From Herpetosiphon giganteus (GTDB lineage: Bacteria > Chloroflexota > Chloroflexia > Chloroflexales > Herpetosiphonaceae), in assembly GCF_016907925.1 (NCBI RefSeq), contig NZ_JAFBCZ010000027.1, positions 1-64,000 on the forward strand: a DNA stretch of 64,000 nucleotides, written 5' to 3'. The notes under the pieces are model-generated. The model worked only from the letters and a program-made list of their open reading frames with translations, ran no database searches and was not told the DNA's origin. Shown here in pieces: positions 1 to 8,310 of the stretch (within the stretch, counting starts at the first letter, position 1; each line of letters begins with the position of its first letter). A program made the position numbers and the translations under genes.

Positions 1-102
1 ATGCTGGGCAACGACGGTGATGCGGGGCAGACGACTGGGCTTGGAAATGGCCTAACATCTATTGATAGCTATTCCTCAACCTGTCCGCCCTTAAACGTGG
101 CG

Positions 103-126
103 CGGGAGAGGGGTTGGGGTGAGGGG
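103..126. repeat. Half copy of GC-rich hairpin repeat
   Basis: GCGGGAGAGGGGTTGGGG followed by TGAGGGG matches one arm of the hairpin repeat seen intact at 50178-50215. It lies just beyond the stop of the minus-strand gene that ends at 136. I see no convincing gene in bases 1-135; an ATG frame across it runs antisense into that gene. Confidence 0.6.
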
Positions 127-135
127 CTTCACAGT

Positions 136-1923
136 TTAGCGCAGCACAAAGGGCGTGAAAATGGTGTAGCGTTCGATTTGGGCCTCAGTTTGGCCGACCA
201 TCGTCAGCGTGTTGTTGGTATCGACTTCGGCAAGCCAATAGTAATAGTGCACATTTGGCACAACATTGGTATCGAGCCATTGATAGCTGCTGTGTGCTCC
301 CAAGGCTGGAATCAAGCTTTCGGTAACTTGCACGGCGGTCGATTCATCATCGCTGGTGCTGCGATAGATGTGGAAGCCTTGGCTATCGACTTCGCTGCTG
401 GTGCTCCAACGAACTTGAATCGCGTTCGTGCGGGCCAACGCAGTTAACCCGACCACATTAACAGCGGTTGGATTGACCAAATCGCTATCGCTGGCCGTCA
501 ACGGTTGAAAAATATTATTCAAGCTATCGTTGAAATTCAAGGTCACATTGTTGACCACTGGCACCACGGTGATTGGATTGTTGACCGTCACTTGCACATT
601 CAGCTGCCCAATTTCGCCTGGGCGCACCACTTGGTTGATGTTGAACGTTACAACCCCGCTGGAATGGCTACATATCCCCGTGAATGGCGCATTAATCGCA
701 CAACTAACAAAGGTTGTCGACGGTGGCAGATTATCGGTCAAGGTCACGTTGGTTGCCGTACCAGGTGTGGCGGTGGTATTTGAGGTATTTGTAAAGGTAA
801 TTGTGTAGTTCAGCGTATCGCCTGGCATAACCAAGGTAACCCCATCGGTTTTGCTCAAGGCCATAATGGGAGTTGGAGGTTGCTGATAATAGGCCTGCAC
901 GCCGGTTTGGCCTTCTTGAATAAACTGGTTGTGATCGCTGGTACAGGTAACGATTCGCCACCAACCGGTGGTTGGATTGTTGATCGTATCGCCAACCCTG
1001 GTATCTAAGGTTGCGCCAGTACCGTTCCAAATTTGATCATTGCTCAAAGTGCCTGCAATCCCACCAGTGTTGCCCATTGGCGTATAGCTGGCATCGCCCG
1101 GAGCATAGTAGCGAACGCGACGCAAATTATCGATGTCGAAGTTATTGAAGGTGATGCTTGGTTGGCCCGGACTGACATATTCATATAAGGTTAAACAGGT
1201 GGCGACTGTATCGGGCAAACCTGCATCGTGCTGAAACGAAGCTTGGCGCATCCCAATCGTAATTTCATCGCCAGTGCCAGCCACACCATCGAAGTTATCG
1301 GTGTTGGCTGGTGGTGCAGTATTGGGATCGTTATCATCATCGCGACCAACCCGCAAGCGCCAACCATTTTCATCGTTACCCGATGTAGAAGCACGCAATA
1401 CATATTTACCACAGGTCACTGGGGCCGCAATCGTATACAAGCGTGTCCATGTTTCAGGTGTTGAGGCTGAAACAAAGGTTTGTTGATGCAAGCTGCCAGC
1501 ACCTCCTGGCGCAGGTGTAGCTGGGCTTGGGCCAATTGGCGTGCCAGCAGCATAAAACTCAAATTGGGTATTATCATAAAGCGAGCCACGTCGTTCATCG
1601 CTCAATGGTGCATTGGTATTCATTTCAGGGCTAAAAATATCGATATGCACTGGCTGATTACTTGGCCACCCGCCAGTTGTGGTGGTGGTGTTAACACTAC
1701 ATGGAATTTCGATTGTGAAATAATGGGAACCATTGCCTGCGCCAGCAGTGTTATTCGTATACCAATCACCATTATTCAAGGTATTGGTAGGCCCGTTGGT
1801 TTGCAAATAGACCGACGCGCCTGCTGGCGGAATTTCGACGGCTTTGGTTGGTGTGATGCACCCCAGCAAAGCCACAAGGCTGAGTAGTGCGAGGCGTTGA
1901 TAGCGAAACGGCTGCCGGCCCAT
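136..1923 (-). CDS. Secreted DUF11 / FN3-like surface protein
   Basis: Exported protein of 595 residues. A hydrophobic segment at about residues 9-28 is followed by LLGC and then TKA, so processing as a lipoprotein or by signal peptidase I are both possible. Residues 30-350 are Asn/Thr-rich and match no family I recognise. Residues about 354-460 look like a DUF11 repeat (MPGDTLNYTITFTN, LTDNLPP), an Ig-like fold typical of bacterial surface proteins. Residues about 486-577 resemble a fibronectin III module (VRWSTSSEVDSQGFHIYRS). The protein ends TPFVLR, similar in style to the end of the metalloprotease at 14803-16971. AAGGAG sits five bases before the ATG. A structural or adhesive role is only a guess. 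Confidence 0.75.
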   Translation of the reverse strand: MGRQPFRYQRLALLSLVALLGCITPTKAVEIPPAGASVYLQTNGPTNTLNNGDWYTNNTAGAGNGSHYFTIEIPCSVNTTTTTGGWPSNQPVHIDIFSPEMNTNAPLSDERRGSLYDNTQFEFYAAGTPIGPSPATPAPGGAGSLHQQTFVSASTPETWTRLYTIAAPVTCGKYVLRASTSGNDENGWRLRVGRDDDNDPNTAPPANTDNFDGVAGTGDEITIGMRQASFQHDAGLPDTVATCLTLYEYVSPGQPSITFNNFDIDNLRRVRYYAPGDASYTPMGNTGGIAGTLSNDQIWNGTGATLDTRVGDTINNPTTGWWRIVTCTSDHNQFIQEGQTGVQAYYQQPPTPIMALSKTDGVTLVMPGDTLNYTITFTNTSNTTATPGTATNVTLTDNLPPSTTFVSCAINAPFTGICSHSSGVVTFNINQVVRPGEIGQLNVQVTVNNPITVVPVVNNVTLNFNDSLNNIFQPLTASDSDLVNPTAVNVVGLTALARTNAIQVRWSTSSEVDSQGFHIYRSTSDDESTAVQVTESLIPALGAHSSYQWLDTNVVPNVHYYYWLAEVDTNNTLTMVGQTEAQIERYTIFTPFVLR

Positions 1924-2142
1924 AATAACTCCTTGACCAATAAAATACCGTCATTATCGCAATTGGCTTAACAAACCGGTTTACAATTTTCTTGGGAAGT
2001 ATCAACAATGCTGGTTGCTAAGAGCCACAATAAGTCTAGCGTATTGTATGCAATCAATAGTTCTTTTGCCATCCCCCACGAGAGGCAAATTGCGGCGTAA
2101 TTATAGGACTAAATTCCTACTCCGTTGCTCGCTACTCACTAA

Positions 2143-2976
2143 TTAGTCGATGGTTTGGCTGGTCACACGCAAATCGTAGACGCTTAGGCGAAAGTCATCT
2201 GCCACGATGGTGTGAATTAAGCGCTCGACGCTGGCTATTGTGCTTGGGACTGGCGCAGTTTGTTCGAGAAATAGTTGCACAAACACGCTTGCTCCATCGG
2301 GGTGATAGCCAAGTACTACTTCAAGATCAACCACATTCGGTTGGTTCAAAATGCCCCGTTCTAAGCGGCGGCGTAATTCGCGCACATCCCAGACTGGTTG
2401 GCGCGGGTCGAGATCAGCTGGCGCAGCGCTGCTTTGCTGACTATGCGGCGCATTCGGGTAGGGCTTGCTTTTAACCTTGCTTTTGAGCGTTAGAATCGCC
2501 ACGCCCAAGCGTTCTTCAACTTCTGCGCGAATCCGTTGGTGTAAATCGGCCAAGGTATCATTTAAATGGGCGGTTGGGTGCAACTCAAGCTCGCAGTAAA
2601 TTGCCACTCCTTCGCCGTAGGCTTGGACGTTGGCTTTGCCGCTACGCACATCAAGCGCTTGGCCCAAAGCTTGATCGACGGCACGCTGGACTGTTTGCAA
2701 ATCGAGTTGGGCATAGCCCGAACCTGTATTACGCACTGGCACATATTGGCTTTGGCGAATAAACATTTGGGCCAAAGCCAAACCAAGCATGAGCAAGCCC
2801 ACAATTCCAGCCACAATGCGCGTGGTTTGACTATAAATTAACGCTTGAGCACGCAAATATTGGAACAAACGCAAGGCTAAATCAAAAGTTTGCAATGGCA
2901 ACAGTGCAATCGTAATTGCCAAAACGGCCAAAGCGAGCGCAATAATTGTGATCAATAAACGGTTGAATCCTTGCAT
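2143..2976 (-). CDS. AmaP/Asp23-like membrane protein with C-terminal extension
   Basis: 277 residues. Two membrane segments (about 6-27 and 52-71) form an N-terminal hairpin. The soluble part (about 90-170; RAVDQALGQALDVRS, then EGVAIYCELELHP) resembles the Asp23/AmaP (DUF322) family, whose members anchor alkaline-shock proteins to the membrane of Gram-positive bacteria. It is longer than usual AmaP (near 180 residues): a hydrophilic linker leads to a second small alpha/beta region (about 200-270; WDVRELRRRLERGI). It starts six bases after the stop of the CHASE2 cyclase, so it is the last gene of the sigma/FecR/cyclase operon. No strong Shine-Dalgarno is visible, suggesting coupling to the upstream gene. 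The exact role is unknown. Confidence 0.65.
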   Translation of the reverse strand: MQGFNRLLITIIALALAVLAITIALLPLQTFDLALRLFQYLRAQALIYSQTTRIVAGIVGLLMLGLALAQMFIRQSQYVPVRNTGSGYAQLDLQTVQRAVDQALGQALDVRSGKANVQAYGEGVAIYCELELHPTAHLNDTLADLHQRIRAEVEERLGVAILTLKSKVKSKPYPNAPHSQQSSAAPADLDPRQPVWDVRELRRRLERGILNQPNVVDLEVVLGYHPDGASVFVQLFLEQTAPVPSTIASVERLIHTIVADDFRLSVYDLRVTSQTID

Positions 2977-2982
2977 GGCTGC

Positions 2983-4776
2983 TTACTCAGCTACTACAAT
3001 TGCGGCAACGTCAAGCGTCGTTTCCTTGCCTTTGAGCACCAACGGGCCAATTGTTTGAATGTTGCTTTGCAAATCACCCAAATCCTCGGCCAAGGTATCG
3101 GGGCCAAGATAAATCGTATTGGCTGGAGCAGCGCCACACAAACGAGCTGCCACATTGGTTACATCGCCAATCACGCTATAGTCGAAGCGCTCATGTGCAC
3201 CAACATTGCCAACCACACCGATTCCTGTATTAATGCCTGCGCCAAACGAGGCTTGGGCTGGTAAGGCGCGGGCTGCCGCTGAACGATTAAAGGCCACAAC
3301 TGCGGTTAACGCTGCCATCGCCCCGCGAATTGCGCGCTGGGCATGGTCTGGTTGACCAACGGGAGCGTTGAAAATCGCCATCGCTTGATCGCCAGCATAT
3401 TGATTGAGCGTGCCGCCATGCTGAATTAATGCCTTAGCAATCAGATCAAGATAGGTATTGATAATCTGCATCATTGCTTCTGGTGGCAAGCGCTCCGCCA
3501 AGGTGGTGAAGCCGCGCATATCCATAAACACCACGCTGACTTCGCGCCGTTCGCCGCCAAGTTTTAATTGGCCACGTTCGGCAGCCTTCAACAATTCGTT
3601 GAGCACACTGGGCGGCGTGCGTTTAGCAAACAGGTCGAGCACTTGGCTGTGATCTTGGCGTTGTAGATTGTTTTGAACGAGCAGCATAACCAAACCAGTT
3701 ACGCCAATCGCCAATAATGGGCTAGCCAGATCGATGCGGATTAACTGTTGTTGTAGCCCGCTAACTGCGCTAATCACCATCACGCTTGTGCCAATGACCA
3801 TGGCGCTAAACAAAAGCCATGGCCGCCGAATCATGGCGATTAATGTGAGTGCGATGATCAAGCCGCTCAAAATGCCGTGCCGACCTGCTGGGCTTTGTTC
3901 GCGCAAGGCATTGGCATTCAGAATCGTGCCAATTGCGTTGGCATGAATCTCGACTCCATCCATTAATGGGCTGGTTGGTGTGGTGTAACGGTCGCCAAGG
4001 GCGGCGGCGGTCGAGCCAATCAGCACAATTTTATCATTGAATATGGCTGGATCAACCGCGCCATTGAGCACCGCCAGCAAACTGACTTGGGGATAGGTTT
4101 GGCTTGGGCCTGCATAATTTAACATAAAACTGGCATTATTAACCGGAATTGTAACCCCATTGGCAAGCGTGGTAGCTGTTGGCTCGAAAGTTAATTCTGC
4201 TGGCAAATGCCACCACGCTTGGGCGCTAGCGAGCGCAATCGCTGGGTAAAGCCCGCTTTGATCGTAGTGGGTTTGAATGCGCCGCACTACGCCATCGCTG
4301 TCGGCGATGATATCGCTATGGGCCAAAACCACCCTGCCAGTTTGCAATTGCTGGGCTGGCTCAATCATTTGCTTGCTTTGGTTCTCGCGCGAAACCGCCA
4401 AAATTGGGTGCTCTAAAGGCGCTAGCGCTTGGGCAAAGGCTTGATCGCCAGCAGGATTAGCTCCCGTAAACAGCATATCAAAGACAATTACCCGTGCGCC
4501 TTTAACCTTATCTAATAATTGAGCATAGATGCTCCTATCCCACTCGGTGAGCCGCCCAAAGCCTGTATCGTTGCTCAGCGCTTGGTCATCAATGGCGACA
4601 ATCACAATCGCTGGTTGCGGGCTATGGCTGGCCACTTGGCGCACCAACAAGTCGGCTGCTGAACGATCAAGCTGTCTGCGCCATGTCCAAGTATCACTCA
4701 ACAACAGGGCTAGCAAACATGCCAGCCCTGTTGCGCTAAACCATAATCCCCGTCGAATTTGTTGCGAACGTAGCAC
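2983..4776 (-). CDS. CHASE2-domain class III adenylate/guanylate cyclase
   Basis: 597 residues. A first membrane helix (about 12-31) precedes a CHASE2 extracytoplasmic sensor (about 32-300; VIVAIDDQALSNDTGFGRL, IVLIGSTAAALGDRYTTP). A block of membrane helices (about 305-385) leads to a cytoplasmic class III nucleotide cyclase (about 412-590). The two metal-binding aspartates are visible in VVFMDMRGFTT and QYAGDQAMAIFN, and the nucleotide-site region reads YSVIGDVTNVAARL. It should make cAMP in response to an envelope signal; base specificity cannot be fixed by eye. It lies 10 bases after the FecR-LysM gene and 6 before the AmaP-like gene. CHASE2 cyclases next to FecR genes are known from other phyla, which supports a common signalling role. 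Confidence 0.88.
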   Translation of the reverse strand: MLRSQQIRRGLWFSATGLACLLALLLSDTWTWRRQLDRSAADLLVRQVASHSPQPAIVIVAIDDQALSNDTGFGRLTEWDRSIYAQLLDKVKGARVIVFDMLFTGANPAGDQAFAQALAPLEHPILAVSRENQSKQMIEPAQQLQTGRVVLAHSDIIADSDGVVRRIQTHYDQSGLYPAIALASAQAWWHLPAELTFEPTATTLANGVTIPVNNASFMLNYAGPSQTYPQVSLLAVLNGAVDPAIFNDKIVLIGSTAAALGDRYTTPTSPLMDGVEIHANAIGTILNANALREQSPAGRHGILSGLIIALTLIAMIRRPWLLFSAMVIGTSVMVISAVSGLQQQLIRIDLASPLLAIGVTGLVMLLVQNNLQRQDHSQVLDLFAKRTPPSVLNELLKAAERGQLKLGGERREVSVVFMDMRGFTTLAERLPPEAMMQIINTYLDLIAKALIQHGGTLNQYAGDQAMAIFNAPVGQPDHAQRAIRGAMAALTAVVAFNRSAAARALPAQASFGAGINTGIGVVGNVGAHERFDYSVIGDVTNVAARLCGAAPANTIYLGPDTLAEDLGDLQSNIQTIGPLVLKGKETTLDVAAIVVAE

Positions 4777-4786
4777 CAGCTTGCTC

Positions 4787-5866
4787 CTATGGCTGCGGAA
4801 TAATCAAGGTTAGGCCAACCGGAATCTCATCGCGATCACGAATGCTTGGGTTGGCGTTGATCAACGCATCGGGTGTAATGCCAAAGCGTTGGGCAATGCC
4901 ATTGATTGTATCGCCGGCCTGCGTGACATACAGCTGTGGTGTTGCCGTCGGCGTGTTGGTTGGCGTATTGGTTGGGGTATTGGTTGGGGTCGCCGTTGGC
5001 GTGGGCGTGTTGGTTGGCGTATTGGTTGGCGTTGCCGTCGGCGTTGGCGTTGGCGTGTTGGTTGGCGTTGGCGTTGGTGAGATCTGCGGCTGCACCACTA
5101 AGGGCTTGGATTGCTCAGCCAGCAATTGTTCGCCAGCCCGCACAAACACACTTTGGCCATCCATCGCTACCTGCACATTGCCTTTGTCGGTGGCATAGAA
5201 GGTTGTAGTATTACTGCGAGATTCCACAGTAAATTCTGTGCCACGGACTGAAGCTGCTGATGATGGTGTTTCAACCTCAAACAGATCATTTGGCCCAAGC
5301 AAGCGTTTAACCCCGTTGAGGGTGCGGCCAAACCAAACTTTAAGCCGAATTTGCTGGCCAGCGTTGGCATCATCCATCGTTTCGAGAGTCATTCGGGCAT
5401 TGGCTTGCAAGGCGGTTGTTTGGCCATCGAAATAGGTAATTAATGCAGTGGCGCTTTCGGTTTGAATTGTATCGCCTGGCTCTAAAATAGTCACATCGCC
5501 TGCATTCAAGCGGCGTTCAGCGCCAGTGCGCACATTATTGATCAGCGCCGTGCCATCGAAAATTTGCACGCTTGCGTTATGTGGCACGCTGGGCGTGGAG
5601 CTGGCAAGGGTGGCGTAGCCTACAAAAAATAAAATTGCGCTGGCAACGAATAAGGCAAAAATCTGCGGTCGGCTCCATTGCCATTGCCACAAGCGACGCT
5701 TGGTTTTGGCAGCTTTGCGGCGCTTAGCGCTTGGTTGCAATGGTTGCACTTGTTCGAGTTGTTGGGCTAGTGTTTGATTGATGGCCTGTTGTTGGGTTTG
5801 GCTGAGCTGTTGCTCTGGCAAGGCCTGATTAATCGCCTGCTGAAGCTGCTGCTTGGTTAGTTTCAT
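4787..5866 (-). CDS. FecR-domain membrane protein with Thr/Pro linker and LysM
   Basis: 359 residues from the ATG at 5866, which GAGGG precedes at the right spacing; a longer reading from 5887 adds seven residues but has no such site. Layout: Gln-rich cytoplasmic head (1-45), basic stretch (48-58), one membrane helix (about 67-87), FecR domain (about 100-250, with the family signature [11 protein letters not shown] at 202-212), a (TP)n/NTPT linker (about 263-310) and a C-terminal LysM (about 311-358; [19 protein letters not shown]). LysM binds peptidoglycan. FecR proteins usually regulate an ECF sigma factor; here the sigma gene overlaps the start by 38 bases. I infer a wall-tethered sensor and possible anti-sigma factor. 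Confidence 0.85.
   Translation of the reverse strand: MKLTKQQLQQAINQALPEQQLSQTQQQAINQTLAQQLEQVQPLQPSAKRRKAAKTKRRLWQWQWSRPQIFALFVASAILFFVGYATLASSTPSVPHNASVQIFDGTALINNVRTGAERRLNAGDVTILEPGDTIQTESATALITYFDGQTTALQANARMTLETMDDANAGQQIRLKVWFGRTLNGVKRLLGPNDLFEVETPSSAASVRGTEFTVESRSNTTTFYATDKGNVQVAMDGQSVFVRAGEQLLAEQSKPLVVQPQISPTPTPTNTPTPTPTATPTNTPTNTPTPTATPTNTPTNTPTNTPTATPQLYVTQAGDTINGIAQRFGITPDALINANPSIRDRDEIPVGLTLIIPQP
4935..5085 (-). repeat. Coding minisatellite in FecR-LysM linker
   Basis: Short units reading GTTGGCGT/GTTGGTTG on the plus strand repeat across the linker and encode the Thr-Pro-Asn stretch between the FecR and LysM domains. The units are near identical and in frame, so slippage would lengthen or shorten the wall-spanning spacer without breaking the frame. 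Confidence 0.8.
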
Positions 5867-6344
5867 ACAATCCCTCTGCTGCTGCAAGTTGGTGATTAAG
5901 CCGTTGCAGGCCTTGCTGCACTAATTGTTCAGTTGCGCGGTGGGTGCGGCCTAGAATTTCGCCAATCATGGCAGCGCTTAGATTGTGGCGCAGATGCAAT
6001 AACACCGCCAAGTGCATGGCCTCTGGCAAGCGCTGAAGTTCGCGAATCAGGCTATTGGTGTGCGGTTGCTGGCCATAATCCCGCCAATGATCGAGCAGCA
6101 CATGGCAGGTGAGTGTGTAGAGCCATAAGCGCAGCCCAAGCCGCTGATCGACGCTATTGATCGTGCGAATGGCGTTAGCCCAGACGTTATTCACCAAGCT
6201 TTGGGCGAGCGGCGCTTGATAGACTGCTGCCCAAGCCAAATTATAGAGTTCGCCCGACCATTGCTCGGCCAGCATGCGCCATGTTGCCTGATCGCCACGT
6301 TGTAATAATTTGATAATTGCTGAATCGTTTGCTGCTTGCGCCAT
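5829..6344 (-). CDS. Divergent ECF-type sigma-70 factor
   Basis: 171 residues. Region 2-like helices occupy about residues 8-90 ([19 protein letters not shown], then [19 protein letters not shown]). A region 4-like helix-turn-helix lies at about 105-152 ([36 protein letters not shown]). It is more divergent than a standard ECF factor. Its 3' end overlaps the FecR-LysM gene by 38 bases, the usual arrangement of a sigma factor with its membrane regulator. A terminator at 6374-6415 separates it from the upstream gene, so the four-gene operon should have its own promoter between about 6345 and 6378. I could not fix that promoter by eye. Confidence 0.75.
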   Translation of the reverse strand: MAQAANDSAIIKLLQRGDQATWRMLAEQWSGELYNLAWAAVYQAPLAQSLVNNVWANAIRTINSVDQRLGLRLWLYTLTCHVLLDHWRDYGQQPHTNSLIRELQRLPEAMHLAVLLHLRHNLSAAMIGEILGRTHRATEQLVQQGLQRLNHQLAAAEGLYETNQAAASAGD

Positions 6345-6373
6345 AACCTATGCCCTATTGCTATTACCCAATG

Positions 6374-6415
6374 AAAACAAAAAGAATCACGTCGAGCAAT
6401 GGGTGCTGACGTGAT
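6374..6415 (-). terminator. Rho-independent terminator
   Basis: ATCACGTC (6386-6393) pairs with GACGTGAT (6408-6415), and AGCA/TGCT extends the stem past one bulged base. On the minus strand the stem is followed by TTCTTTTTGTTTT. It ends the small gene at 6449-6844. Confidence 0.8.
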
Positions 6416-6448
6416 CGTAGAAGAATGACATTACGGGATTGCTAACAT

Positions 6449-6844
6449 TTAGCCTTCGCGGGCGCGTCGCACTGCTGCATTAAAGCCAGCTTCGTCACGA
6501 TTGATCAGCTTACGATTCTCGCTCGTTTCTTCGAATTTGGGGCAACGCACGGCCAAATATGGCGCGGTATGTGGGTCAACGCCCATCACACAAGGAACGT
6601 GCAAGCCAATCCGAAAATGGCTGCAATCGCGGCAATCGCGGGCGCGGCGTGGGTCGCCGCCGGTTTCATTATAGTGTTCAGCCAATGCACCGATGCTTTC
6701 GTAGAGCAACTGCACTTGGCGGCGCAAATCTTCGAGCGCCAAATTAAAGGCATTATCGCGATCATTAGGCCGTGGGCGGCGAATCAAGCCATCATCTGGC
6801 TGGCGTGGTGGCGGTGTTGGGCGTGACGCATCGTTACTACTCAT
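6449..6844 (-). CDS. Small cysteine-containing protein of unknown function
   Basis: 131 residues from the ATG at 6844. I chose this start because AAGGAGG sits five bases before it. An in-frame ATG at 6904 also has AAGGAG at good spacing and would add 20 residues, so two products are possible. The N-terminus is Pro/Arg-rich and disordered. A helical stretch (about 32-60) follows, then CRDCSHFRIG with a further Cys in HVPCVMGVD and in VRCPKFEE. This four-cysteine pattern could hold a metal or a disulfide. I do not recognise the family. It has its own terminator downstream. Confidence 0.6.
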   Translation of the reverse strand: MSSNDASRPTPPPRQPDDGLIRRPRPNDRDNAFNLALEDLRRQVQLLYESIGALAEHYNETGGDPRRARDCRDCSHFRIGLHVPCVMGVDPHTAPYLAVRCPKFEETSENRKLINRDEAGFNAAVRRAREG

Positions 6845-6981
6845 GGATTCCTCCTTGGGCGCTTGTGACGATGCTTTATCGCGCCCCAACCAATTATCCA
6901 ACATGCCATGCTCCTTCGGCAATAGGCCCATACTGGTGATTAATTGCTATTTTAGCACTCACTACCAAGTGGGAACCGTTT

Positions 6982-7420
6982 GGAAGGATGAAGGATGAAT
7001 TATGAGGGATGAATCGAAAGGATGAAGGATGAATTATGAGGGATGAATCGAAAGGATGAAGGATGAATTATGAGGGATGAAGGCCATAGCCAAAAGCCTA
7101 TAGCCAAAAGCCTAAACTATGGGTTGTAGTTGTATGTTAACGCAGAGGCGCAGAGCCACGAAAGGATGAAGGATGAGGGATGAAATAAAAGTCAGAAATC
7201 AAAAGTCAGAAGTCAAAGTCAAAGTCAAAAGGGATCGGATCTCGGCTGTGGTCTTTTGGCTAGTGGAATATCATTGGTGCAATTCGTGGAATTCGTGGCG
7301 AAAAACAGCCTTGGTGGATCATTAATCAACAAGGACACGAAAGGCCTGAATCAATAAGGACACGAAAGGCCTGAAGTTTTATACTTCGTGCTCTTCGTGT
7401 CCTTCGTGGTTAAAAACTAT
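6982..7420. repeat. Mosaic island of short tandem repeat modules
   Basis: No gene is visible here. From left to right: a 34-base unit built of heptads (AAGGATG, AATTATG, AGGGATG) in 2.9 copies at 6984-7079; a TAGCCAAAAGCC module (7085-7112); CGCAGAGGCGCAGAG (7142-7156); more AAGGATG heptads; AAAGTCAGAAATCAAAAGTC-type units (7187-7230); an AATTCGTGG pair (near 7280-7300); two copies of AAGGACACGAAAGGCCTGAA (about 7330-7373); and a CTTCGTG-type array (7384-7412). The same modules recur in six other gaps of this window. Confidence 0.85.
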
Positions 7421-7424
7421 GTTC

Positions 7425-8279
7425 TTAACTCCCGCTTTTCTTGGTCATTTTGGAGAGCATATCCCACATTTCGTTGGGCAAACGATCAAGGCCTGAGAAT
7501 TGGCCAGCGCCATACAGCCACTCGCCGCCATCGATTGTAATACATTCGCCGTTGATATAGCCTGCCTCGTCGGCCAACATATAAGCTGCCAAATTGGCTA
7601 GCTCACTGTGCTCGCCAACCCGCCGCAGTGGTACCCGATTGAGCGCTTGTTCAGCTAGTTCGGGCGTTGGGGCCAGCCGCTCCCACGCGCCTTGGGTCGG
7701 AAACGGGCCAGGAGCGATCGCGTTCATACGAATCCCATAGCGCGCCCATTCAACCGCTAACGAACGGGTCATGCCGAGCACGCCAGCTTTGGCTGCTGCC
7801 GATGGCACCACAAAACCGCTGCCTGTCCAAGCGTAGGTGGTGACGATATTCAAACATTGGCCACCGCGTCCGGCTTCGATCCATTTTTTGCCTAAAGCCA
7901 AGGTGCAGTAGAACGTGCCATGGAGCACGATGCCTAAAACTGCATCAACGGCGCGGTGTGAAAGCTTCTCGGTGGGGCTGATGAAGTTGCCAGCAGCATT
8001 ATTGACCAGAATATCAACCGTGCCAAAGTGATTCCACACGCTATCGATCATCTGTTCAACAGCTTCTGGGTCGCGCACATCGCAGCTAACCGTAAAGACT
8101 TCGCCGCCTTTTTCGGCCATCATTTCGTTGGCAGCATTGGTCAATTTTTCAGCATTGCGGCTAGTAATCGCCAATTTTGCGCCCAACTCAAGGAAGCGCT
8201 CACCCATTGAACGCCCCAAGCCCGAACCCCCGCCAGTGATGATGATCACTTTGTCTTTGAGCAGATCTGAACGAAACAT
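7425..8279 (-). CDS. 2,4-dienoyl-CoA reductase-like SDR
   Basis: 284 residues. Short-chain dehydrogenase fold with the NADP-binding TGGGSGLG at residues 15-22 and NNAAG near residue 94. The active region reads TTYAWTGSGFVVPSAAAK, with Tyr149 and Lys164 fifteen residues apart. That is the layout of mitochondrial-type 2,4-dienoyl-CoA reductase (DECR1), not the common YxxxK. The C-terminus has the expected INGECITIDGGEW. It should reduce 2,4-dienoyl-CoA esters during beta-oxidation of unsaturated fatty acids, which fits the acyl-CoA dehydrogenases at 23668-26276. AAGGAGG precedes the ATG at 8279 by about seven bases; a TTG two codons earlier is too close to that site. aroA lies 31 bases upstream. 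Confidence 0.85.
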   Translation of the reverse strand: MFRSDLLKDKVIIITGGGSGLGRSMGERFLELGAKLAITSRNAEKLTNAANEMMAEKGGEVFTVSCDVRDPEAVEQMIDSVWNHFGTVDILVNNAAGNFISPTEKLSHRAVDAVLGIVLHGTFYCTLALGKKWIEAGRGGQCLNIVTTYAWTGSGFVVPSAAAKAGVLGMTRSLAVEWARYGIRMNAIAPGPFPTQGAWERLAPTPELAEQALNRVPLRRVGEHSELANLAAYMLADEAGYINGECITIDGGEWLYGAGQFSGLDRLPNEMWDMLSKMTKKSGS

Positions 8280-8310
8280 GCACAACCTCCTTGTTGGGCT
8301 ATCGGCGCGA

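Noticed and set aside
1-447. Plus-strand ATG frame of 148 codons at the window start
   Set aside because: Most of it is antisense to the surface-protein gene (136-1923), it spans a GC-rich hairpin repeat, and the translation has no recognisable features or start signals.
4842-5198. Plus-strand Val-Gly-rich frame
   Set aside because: It is the mirror of the Thr-Pro repeat in the FecR-LysM gene; repeats of this kind stay open in several frames.
6982-7079. Tandem 34-base units as a CRISPR array
   Set aside because: The units follow each other directly without unique spacers and are themselves built of heptads; no cas1 or cas2 is present.
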